Assembly (NCBI GenBank): GCA_964469055.1 | Contig: CAYXXN010000072.1 | Coordinates: 1-13,798, forward strand | Direction: 5' to 3' | Length of the DNA stretch: 13,798 nucleotides | From: CAYXXN01 sp964469055 | GTDB lineage: Bacteria > Acidobacteriota > Thermoanaerobaculia > Multivoradales > JAHEKO01 | Shown here: piece after piece, positions 7,137-13,644 of the stretch | Layout: every line of letters starts with the position of its first letter | How positions within the stretch are numbered: position 1 is the first letter of the stretch | Translations under genes and position numbers: made by a program | Notes under the pieces: model-generated | What the model was told of the DNA's origin: nothing | Database searches by the model: none | Seen by the model: only the letters and a program-made list of their open reading frames with translations

Positions 7137-9886
7137 TCGCGCACGCGCAACCGTCGGCGCCCGGGCAGGCCCTCGAAGCGCAGCCGCCGGCCGCTCGGCC
7201 AGGCGACGGTCAAGCTGTCGATCGTTGCGGCGCCGCCGAGGCCGAAGTGAGCCGAGAGGGCATTCTGCGAGAGGTACGAGGATGCGGTCCGGACCTCTCC
7301 TACCTGGGAGACCCCTCCAGCCACGACCGTCAGGTGGGCGCCGACGCCCCCCGGGGCGCTCGCCTCTGCCGCGAGGTCGACGAGCAACCAGGCGCCGCCG
7401 CCGCCACCGAGGTTCTCGTAGGCCTCGGCAACGTCGTTCGAGTTGACGATCACGCAGTCGAGGTCACCGTCGCCGTCCAAGTCGCCCGTCGCCATTCCCC
7501 GGCTGGGCCGCACCACATCGAGACCCGTCTCGGCAAGCTCGCGGAAACGGCCCCCCAGGTTCTCGAAGAGCTGGTTGCGCTGCGCGTACCGGCTGTTCGG
7601 GGAGAGTTCCGCAGCGTTGTCGCTGACGTGGCCGTTGGCGACGATCAAGTCCAGGTCGGCGTCCTGGTCGAAATCGGCGAAGTCGACGCCGAAGCCGAGC
7701 ATCCGGAACGAGGCCTGGGCGATCCCCATCGGATAGCGGCTGTCCACGAACACGGAGCCGTCGAGGTTGCGGTAGAGGGCGTTGGTCTCGCGCTCGAAGT
7801 TGGTCACCACGATGTCCACGAGCCCGTCGCCGTCGACGTCGCCGGCATCGACCCCCATCCCGGCCTCCGGCTTCCCGCGCTCCCCCACCGCCGTGCCGGA
7901 GAGGAACGAGCGGTCCTCGAAGGTGCCGTCGCCGCGGTTGCGGAAGAGATAGTTGGGCTGGGTGTCGTTGGCGACGTAGAGGTCCGGCCAACCGTCCCGG
8001 TCGAAGTCGGCGAACAGCACCCCGAGGGCGGCCCCGGCGGTGTCGCCCGCCAGGCCCGCGGCCGCGCTCGCCTCGTCGAAGGTGCCGTCGCCGCGGTTCT
8101 CGAAGAAGCGATCGGGCACGCCATGGTACGCCTCGGGGTGGCAGTACATCACCAGGCCGGTGTTGGGCTCGCGGCAGGTCTTGTGGCGCTCGAGGCTGAA
8201 GTCCAGGTAGTTGCCGACGTAGAGGTCGAGGTCGCCGTCCCGATCGACATCAGCGAAGGCACTCGCCGTGCTCCACTGCGTGTCGCCGAGCCCGGCGGCC
8301 GCCGTCGCGTCGACGAAGGTGCCGTCCCCCGCGTTGCGGAACAGCTGGTCCGAGCCGAAAGCGGTGACGTAGAGGTCGACGTCGCCGTCGCCTTCGACGT
8401 CGCCGGCGGTCGCCCCGCAACCGTAGTCCGCCACGGCGAGGCCGGTCCGATCGGTCCAGTCGACGAAGCGCCCGGCGTCGTTGCGCAACAGGCGGCTGCG
8501 GGCGGGAGTGCCTTGGTACCCCGGCAGCGCGCCGCCGTCGACGAAGAACACGTCCCAGTCGCCGTCGGCGTCGAAGTCGAGGATCGCCACGCCGCCGCAC
8601 ATCGTTTCCACCATGTAGCGTTCCCCGGAGCCGCCGTGGTGATGCCGGAAGTCGAGCCCCCAAGCAGCCGCGCGCTCGGTAAACCGCAGGCCGCTCACCG
8701 GGGAACCCTGCGGTGCCGGCTCCCGCAGGGCGGCCATCACCTCACCCGAGCGACCCAGACGGGCGAGGATGGCCGCCCACTGCGCGCGCGCCTCCCGATC
8801 CTGCGGATCGATCCGCGCGGCCGCCGCGAAGTGCTCGGCCGCCTCTTCGAGGCGCCCCGCGCCAGCCAGCAGGGTGCCCAGGTTGAAGTGCGCCGCCGTC
8901 GAGTCGGGCTCGATCTCCAGGGCGCGGCGCCACGCGGTCTCGGCCTCCCGCGCCCTCCCAGCTCCTGCCAGCACGCTCGCCAGAGCGTCGAAGACCGCCG
9001 CGTCGGTCGGGCTCTCGACGGCCGCTTGCTCCAGCTCGCGTAGGGCCTCCTCGTGGCGACCGGCCGTCAGAGCTTCTCGAGCCCGGAAGAAATGGATCCG
9101 GCCGCCGACGATGCGAAGCTGCAGCGAGTCGTAGATCGGGTCGTCGAGGCGAACCTGGCGAGGTCCGTAGTGGGCAAGTTCGGCACGCGCGCACTCGATG
9201 TCACCCAGCTCGCGGCAGGCCATGGCCAGCGAGTGATGAACGGCGGTGGCCTCGGGCTGAAGCTCGAGCACGCGGGAGAACTGCCGCCGGGCACCTTCCC
9301 AGTCGCCGCGCAGCGCGGCCAACCGGCCCAGCTCGAAAAGGTCGGCTGGAGCTCCCGGCCCCAGCCGGTCAGCGCGCGCCAGGGCCGTCGCGGCAAGCTC
9401 CGCGTCCCCCAGCTGCAGCGCCACCCGCGCCCGCCGAACCAGGGCGGGCACGTCCTCGGGGCGCAGGACCAGGGCGCGCTCGAGGCTGTCGGCGGCATCG
9501 AGGGCGCGGCCCTCGCCGGCCTGGAGCACCGCCAGGAGGTACCACCAGCGGAACTCCTGTGGGTCGAGGCGGGCTGCAAGCTCGAGTGCAGCCGCCGCCG
9601 GCAACACGAGGTCGTAGTTCAAGTAGGTCTCGCCCAGCGCGCCCAACGCTCGCCCGAGGTCCGGGCCGACGGGCCGCTCCCGGGCGAGACGGGCAGCCAG
9701 CTCTGCCCGCAGCCCCGCCAGCTCGTGGCGCACGGCCGGCTCGAACGGGTCGAGCGCCGGCACGGGGATCGTGGCCAACAGCTCCTCGGCCGGCGGGGCC
9801 TGGGCGGCGCCCGCCGCCGCCAGACCCAGACCGGTGGCCAGCAGCCGGGGCGCCAGGCCCCAGCTCAGTCGCCCGCGTGTTGCCAT
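7133..9886 (-). CDS. Exported TPR-CRTAC1 fusion protein (TPR repeats, seven FG-GAP/VCBS loops, ASPIC/UnbV domain)
   Basis: A 917-residue fusion, the middle gene of the leftward operon. A signal region (residues 1-30, ending GAAQA) precedes TPR-like repeats at about 83-240 and 265-380, for example LFELGRLAALRGDWEGARRQ and FNLGTLLAGAGRLEEAAEHF. From residue 400 a complete CRTAC1-type module follows: entry motif GLDFRHHHGGSGERYMVETM (410-429), seven D-x-D-type loops (first at about 437; the second reads GDVEGDGDVD with Glu at one ligand position), cysteine pair C571/C582 with YCHP, and an ASPIC/UnbV domain at about 847-915 (SLTVAWPSGRRLRFEGLP). ATG 9886 lies 22 bases inside the upstream gene, and no Shine-Dalgarno sequence is visible. 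The start is supported by the signal peptide directly after it. The fusion joins in one chain two functions that are separate neighbouring genes at 3-1561, and links TPR and propeller functionally. Confidence 0.92.
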   Translation of the reverse strand: MATRGRLSWGLAPRLLATGLGLAAAGAAQAPPAEELLATIPVPALDPFEPAVRHELAGLRAELAARLARERPVGPDLGRALGALGETYLNYDLVLPAAAALELAARLDPQEFRWWYLLAVLQAGEGRALDAADSLERALVLRPEDVPALVRRARVALQLGDAELAATALARADRLGPGAPADLFELGRLAALRGDWEGARRQFSRVLELQPEATAVHHSLAMACRELGDIECARAELAHYGPRQVRLDDPIYDSLQLRIVGGRIHFFRAREALTAGRHEEALRELEQAAVESPTDAAVFDALASVLAGAGRAREAETAWRRALEIEPDSTAAHFNLGTLLAGAGRLEEAAEHFAAAARIDPQDREARAQWAAILARLGRSGEVMAALREPAPQGSPVSGLRFTERAAAWGLDFRHHHGGSGERYMVETMCGGVAILDFDADGDWDVFFVDGGALPGYQGTPARSRLLRNDAGRFVDWTDRTGLAVADYGCGATAGDVEGDGDVDLYVTAFGSDQLFRNAGDGTFVDATAAAGLGDTQWSTASAFADVDRDGDLDLYVGNYLDFSLERHKTCREPNTGLVMYCHPEAYHGVPDRFFENRGDGTFDEASAAAGLAGDTAGAALGVLFADFDRDGWPDLYVANDTQPNYLFRNRGDGTFEDRSFLSGTAVGERGKPEAGMGVDAGDVDGDGLVDIVVTNFERETNALYRNLDGSVFVDSRYPMGIAQASFRMLGFGVDFADFDQDADLDLIVANGHVSDNAAELSPNSRYAQRNQLFENLGGRFRELAETGLDVVRPSRGMATGDLDGDGDLDCVIVNSNDVAEAYENLGGGGGAWLLVDLAAEASAPGGVGAHLTVVAGGVSQVGEVRTASSYLSQNALSAHFGLGGAATIDSLTVAWPSGRRLRFEGLPGRRRLRVRE

Positions 9887-11607
9887 CGCACGAGGAAGCG
9901 GTCCATGGGCGGCGCGAGCCAGGCCTCGCGGCGGCCATCAGGCCAATCCACGGTGAGCCGCCGCGGCACCCTCGTGCCGAGCCCGATCCACAGCCGCGAG
10001 TCGTTGGCCGACGCGTAGCTGCCGTCCACGGCAACGGCCCGGCACAACCGACCGGGACCGTCGCCTTCGACCTCCACTCGGGCGCCGATCGCGTCTCTGC
10101 CTCCCGGGCCCACACGCAGGACGAGACCCAGCCCCGGCCCCGCCTTGGCCGCCTCGTTGACCAGCAGCCGGACCGGACCGGAATTGTTGGTGACCAGGAG
10201 ATCGGTGTCGCCGTCGCCGTCGACATCGCCGCTCGCCACACCCCGGCTCACCTCGACGAGCCCGAGCGCAGGCTCGTCCGGGTCCACCACTTCCACGAAC
10301 CGCCCACCGCCCAGCCCGCGAAAGAGCTGGTTGCGCTCGGCGAGTGGATAGGGGTCACCGGCCGCCACCAGTTCCTCCTTGCGCAGCACGGCACCGTTGG
10401 CCACGTAGAGGTCGAGGAGCCCGTCCTGGTCGACGTCGAGCTGGCCGATGCCGAACCCAGTGAACGGGAAGCTCGGCAGCCCCAATCCGCTTTGCTGCGT
10501 GGCGTCGACGAACAGGCCATCCCCACGGTCGAGGTACAGCGTGTTGGTCTGGCGGTAGATGTTGGTGATGAAGAGGTCGGCCCGGCAGTCGCCGTCGACG
10601 TCGCCGCCCACCACCCCCATGCTCGCCTCCGGCTGGCCGACGCCGTTGACCGCCGTGCCAGCGAGTGGGGCCTCGTCCACGAAGCGACCCGGCTCGCGCT
10701 GCACCCACATCTGGTTCGGCAACTGGTCGTTGGCGACGTAGATGTCGAGGCGGCCGTCGCGGTCGAAATCGCTCGCCAGCGTCCCGAGCGCGCCGCCGTC
10801 CGCAGCCCGGATGCCCGCCGCGTCCGAGACGTCCTCGAAGGTGCCGTCCCCGCGATTGCGGAGCAAGCTGTCCGGCTGCGACAGCCAGCTCAGGGGGCCG
10901 CAGTAGTCCGCGTGACCGAGAGCGCTCACACAGGGCCGGTGGGTGGCGATCCGGAAATCGACGTAGTTGCCCACGTAGAGGTCGAGGGCGCCGTCGCCGT
11001 CGAAGTCGAAGAAGCTCGCCGGCACGCTCCAGCGTGGATCGTCGGTGCCGCTCTCGGCCGTCACGTCGCGGAAGCGACCGTCTTCGAGATTGCGCCAGAG
11101 TTGATTGGAGCCGAAGTTGGTCAGGTAGAGGTCCGGCCAGCCGTCGCCGTGGACGTCGCCCACGGCGACTCCCATGCCGTACCCGTTCGCGACGATGCCG
11201 GCCCGTTCGGTCACGTCGACGAACCGGGGCCGGGCGCGGCCCTCCGTCGAGGCGAGGTCGTTGCGGAACAACCGGCCCGTCAGGGGCAGATCCGCGGCCG
11301 GCGGGAACGTCGCTTCCGCCAGCGTCTTGCCCTCACCGAGCATGTGACCCTGCGGCAGGAACACGTCGAGGTCGCCATCGCGGTCGAAGTCGAAGAGCGC
11401 TCCGCCCGCCCCCATGGTCTCGGCGAAGTAGAGCTCACCGGACATGCCGTTGAAGTGCACGAACTCGAGGCCGTATTCCGCGGCGCGCTCGACGAAGATG
11501 TCCGCGGCGGCCGAGGCTGGAAGGCTCGCCAGCAGCAGGGCTCGGAGACCGAGCGACGAGAGCGCCGGGCGTTCCGACCGCTGCGCCCTGGCGTCCCACG
11601 CCCGCAC
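9865..11607 (-). CDS. CRTAC1-type FG-GAP/VCBS repeat protein with ASPIC/UnbV domain, exported
   Basis: A 580-residue secreted protein, first gene of the leftward operon. The signal peptide has a long n-region and a core ending LLLASLPASAAA, with cleavage near residue 35. The entry motif runs from GLEFVHFNG to YFAETMGAG (residues 46-68). Seven calcium-type loops start near D73, D151, D201, D280, D336, D391 and D461; the second (DVHGDGWPD) has His and the fifth (DVDGDCRAD) has Cys in place of usual residues. C226/C236 is the cysteine pair between blades 3 and 4. A longer insertion (about 86-112) sits in blade 1. The ASPIC/UnbV domain covers about 505-565 (LTVDWPDGRREAW). It is more divergent than the two downstream paralogues. 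The GTG start at 11605-11607 is chosen for the signal peptide and a TACAAT box exactly six bases upstream. Its last 22 bases overlap the next gene. Confidence 0.9.
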   Translation of the reverse strand: MRAWDARAQRSERPALSSLGLRALLLASLPASAAADIFVERAAEYGLEFVHFNGMSGELYFAETMGAGGALFDFDRDGDLDVFLPQGHMLGEGKTLAEATFPPAADLPLTGRLFRNDLASTEGRARPRFVDVTERAGIVANGYGMGVAVGDVHGDGWPDLYLTNFGSNQLWRNLEDGRFRDVTAESGTDDPRWSVPASFFDFDGDGALDLYVGNYVDFRIATHRPCVSALGHADYCGPLSWLSQPDSLLRNRGDGTFEDVSDAAGIRAADGGALGTLASDFDRDGRLDIYVANDQLPNQMWVQREPGRFVDEAPLAGTAVNGVGQPEASMGVVGGDVDGDCRADLFITNIYRQTNTLYLDRGDGLFVDATQQSGLGLPSFPFTGFGIGQLDVDQDGLLDLYVANGAVLRKEELVAAGDPYPLAERNQLFRGLGGGRFVEVVDPDEPALGLVEVSRGVASGDVDGDGDTDLLVTNNSGPVRLLVNEAAKAGPGLGLVLRVGPGGRDAIGARVEVEGDGPGRLCRAVAVDGSYASANDSRLWIGLGTRVPRRLTVDWPDGRREAWLAPPMDRFLVRWQHAGD

Positions 11608-11613
11608 GAGCTG

Positions 11614-11619
11614 ATTGTA
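11614..11619 (-). promoter_or_regulatory. Putative -10 element for a leaderless transcript of the three-gene leftward operon
   Basis: On the minus strand TACAAT (5 of 6 matches to TATAAT) is followed by six bases (cagctc) and then the GTG start at 11607. This spacing equals that at 1606-1620. Transcription would begin at or next to the start codon, and no Shine-Dalgarno sequence is present. The surrounding 11614-11640 is the most A+T-rich stretch near either divergent boundary. No clear -35 element was found. Confidence 0.5.
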
Positions 11620-11622
11620 GCG

Positions 11623-11631
11623 TGCTAGGCT
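11623..11631 (+). promoter_or_regulatory. Possible extended -10 element for the rightward gene at 11672
   Basis: TGCTAGGCT fits an extended -10 pattern (TG, one base, then T-A at the start and T at the end of the hexamer) but only weakly matches TATAAT inside. It would give a leader of about 34 bases before GTG 11672, enough to hold the Shine-Dalgarno site at 11661. The element is speculative. Confidence 0.25.
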
Positions 11632-11660
11632 GAATTTTTAGCCGCCGCCACGGCGTTCCC

Positions 11661-11666
11661 AGGAGG
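11661..11666 (+). promoter_or_regulatory. Strong Shine-Dalgarno site for the gene at 11672
   Basis: AGGAGG is followed by five bases (ttcca) and the GTG start at 11672. It fixes this GTG as the start and shows that leadered, Shine-Dalgarno-driven genes coexist here with apparently leaderless ones. Confidence 0.85.
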
Positions 11667-11671
11667 TTCCA

Positions 11672-13600
11672 GTGGCCCTCGCTCCTCGCCCGACGCGTTC
11701 CCCCCATCCACGACGCGCGCCGCTTCTTCTGCTCAGCCTCGCTCTGGTCACGCTCGCCGCGTCGGCCCAGGAGCGCCGAGTTATCGACTGGCCGCTGCCG
11801 AAGGACCTCGGCGTGGAGATGCTCGAGGTGCGTCAGTTCGAGCAGGAGCTCTCCCGCTCCCGCTTCCGGGTGGACATCGACTTCCGCTTCACCGACAAGT
11901 GGAGCGCCAGCGGCATCGCCTTCGGGCACCAGATCGTCGACGACGCCGGCAAGTACTACAAGCCCGTCCACTACGACCACGGCAACGGCCTGGCGATCGC
12001 GGACGTGGACGGTGACCGGCTCGAGGACGTCTACTTTACGAGCCAGCTCGGCGGCAACGCCCTCTACAAGAACCTGGGCGACGGCACCTTCCGCGACATC
12101 ACGGCCGAGGCCGGGGTGGGGGTCGCCGATCGCGTCTCCGTCACCGCCTCGTTCGCCGACATCGACAACGACGGTGACGCCGACCTCTACGCGACGACGG
12201 TGCGCATGGGCAACCTCCTGTTTCGCAACGACGGCTCGGGCCGGTTCACCGACGTGACGGCCGAGGCTGGCGTGGGGTACGTCGGCCACTCTTCGGGCGC
12301 GGTCTTCGTCGACTTCGATCGCGACGGTCGGCTCGACCTCTTCCTGGTCAACGTCGGCAAGTACACCGGAGAGGAGAAGGGGCGGGGCGGCTACTACGTG
12401 GGATACCTAGATGCCTTCCTCGGCCACCTCGAGCCGGAGCGCTCGGAACAGAGCATCCTCTACCGCAACACGGACGGGCTGCATTTCGAGGACGTCTCCG
12501 CTGCCGTCGGGCTCGTCGACAGCAGCTGGAGCGGCGACGCCACGTTCACGGACTTCAACGGCGACCTCTACCCCGACCTCTACGTGCTCAACATGCAGGG
12601 CGACGACCACTACTACGAGAACCAGCAGGGACGCCGTTTCGTCGATCGCACGGCCGAGGTCTTCCCCAAGACGCCCTGGGGCACCATGGGGGTCAAGTTC
12701 TTCGACTACGACAACGATGGCGACTTCGATCTCCTGCTCACCGACATGCACTCGGACATGAGCCGCGAGATCACGCCAGGCTACGAGAAGCTCAAGTCCC
12801 TGATGACCTGGAGCGACGATGTCCTGCAGGGCGGCAGCAACAACATCTTCGGCAACGCCTTTTACCGCAATCTGGGTGAGGGCCGCTTCGAGGAGGTCTC
12901 GGACGAGCTCGGAGTGGAGAACTACTGGCCCTGGGGGGTGAGTGTCGGCGATCTCAACGCCGATGGCTTCGAGGACGTCTTCGTCACTTCCAGCATGAAC
13001 TTCCCGTGGCGCTACGGCGTCAACTCCGTGTTGATCAACAACCGAGCCGAGCGTTTCCTCGACAGCGAGTTTCTGCTCGGCGTAGAGCCGCGGGACGGCG
13101 GGCGGACCAAGAAGCACTGGTTCGACCTCGACTGCGATGGGGCGGACCAAGGGAGCACGCTGTGCCAGGCCCTACCGCTCGGGCGCTACGCGATCCAGGG
13201 CAGCCTCGGCAGCCGCTCCTCGGCGATGTTCGACCTCGACGGCGATGGCGATCTCGACATCGTCACCAACGAGTTGGGCGACCGGCCGATGGTGCTGGTC
13301 AGCGACTTGGCGCAGCGCCATCCCATCCACGTCCTCGAGGTGCGCCTCGTCGGCACCGCCTCCAACCGGGACGGCCTGGGCGCGACCGTGCGCGTGGTGG
13401 CGGGCGACGAGAGCTGGGTCCGCTATCACGACGGAAAATCCGGCTACCTCGCCCAGAGCTCGGGCAGCCTCCACTTCGGCCTGGGTGAGGCCGCCCGCGT
13501 GGACCGCGTCGAGGTGCTCTGGCCCTCCGGGCGCCGGCAGACTGTCACCGAGGGCCTCACCATCAACTCTTTGATCGAGATCGTCGAGCCAAGCGAGTAG
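11672..13600 (+). CDS. Divergent CRTAC1-type FG-GAP/VCBS repeat protein with ASPIC/UnbV domain, exported
   Basis: A 642-residue secreted protein. The signal peptide has an Arg/His-rich n-region and core APLLLLSLALVTLAASAQ, with cleavage near residue 33. The entry motif is a variant: GIAFGHQ (81-87), KYYKPVHYDHGNG (94-106), with HYDHG where the other proteins have the ETMG-type motif. Seven aspartate loops begin near D111, D163, D214, D293, D345, D427 and D521; the first, fourth and sixth are degenerate, with Asn ligands in the fourth and sixth. An extra near-loop, FDLDCDG (484-490), with C488 and C498 lies between loops 6 and 7. The ASPIC/UnbV domain covers about 565-637 (VEVLWPSGRRQTVTEGL). 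The cysteine pair between blades 3 and 4 is absent. It belongs to a different subfamily from the 5523-11607 proteins. The start is set by AGGAGG five bases upstream. A further exported protein begins 38 bases after the stop. Confidence 0.92.
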   Translation: MALAPRPTRSPHPRRAPLLLLSLALVTLAASAQERRVIDWPLPKDLGVEMLEVRQFEQELSRSRFRVDIDFRFTDKWSASGIAFGHQIVDDAGKYYKPVHYDHGNGLAIADVDGDRLEDVYFTSQLGGNALYKNLGDGTFRDITAEAGVGVADRVSVTASFADIDNDGDADLYATTVRMGNLLFRNDGSGRFTDVTAEAGVGYVGHSSGAVFVDFDRDGRLDLFLVNVGKYTGEEKGRGGYYVGYLDAFLGHLEPERSEQSILYRNTDGLHFEDVSAAVGLVDSSWSGDATFTDFNGDLYPDLYVLNMQGDDHYYENQQGRRFVDRTAEVFPKTPWGTMGVKFFDYDNDGDFDLLLTDMHSDMSREITPGYEKLKSLMTWSDDVLQGGSNNIFGNAFYRNLGEGRFEEVSDELGVENYWPWGVSVGDLNADGFEDVFVTSSMNFPWRYGVNSVLINNRAERFLDSEFLLGVEPRDGGRTKKHWFDLDCDGADQGSTLCQALPLGRYAIQGSLGSRSSAMFDLDGDGDLDIVTNELGDRPMVLVSDLAQRHPIHVLEVRLVGTASNRDGLGATVRVVAGDESWVRYHDGKSGYLAQSSGSLHFGLGEAARVDRVEVLWPSGRRQTVTEGLTINSLIEIVEPSE

Positions 13601-13622
13601 GCACTCTTCCCTCCTACCCTGA

Positions 13623-13644
13623 TCTCGTGGAGGCCTCCATGAGG
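13623..13644 (+). promoter_or_regulatory. Predicted hairpin enclosing the ribosome binding site and start codon of the last gene
   Basis: Left arm 13623-13631 pairs with right arm 13636-13644 around the four-base loop GGCC, giving nine base pairs of which two are G-U. The ATG at 13639-13641 lies wholly in the right arm. The GGAGG Shine-Dalgarno sequence (13629-13633) is partly in the left arm and partly in the loop. This could limit translation initiation. It may also be chance in G+C-rich DNA. Confidence 0.35.

Noticed and set aside
5634..9043. Two long plus-strand open frames (538 and 598 codons) opposite the 537- and 917-residue proteins.
   Set aside because: They are antisense mirrors of the calcium-loop coding sequence, with no plausible starts or domains.
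145..10990. Recurrent DNA word close to gtagaggtcgaggtcgccgt, seen many times on the plus strand.
   Set aside because: It is the reverse complement of codons for the calcium loop end (GDLDLY-like) in minus-strand genes. Copies are irregularly spaced and differ, so it is not a CRISPR or dispersed DNA repeat.
9559..11628. A 689-codon plus-strand open frame opposite the leftward CRTAC1-type gene.
   Set aside because: It shows the same reversed-codon pattern (VDVEVAAAV-like runs) and no recognisable domain, while the minus strand has a full seven-loop propeller with signal peptide and ASPIC domain.
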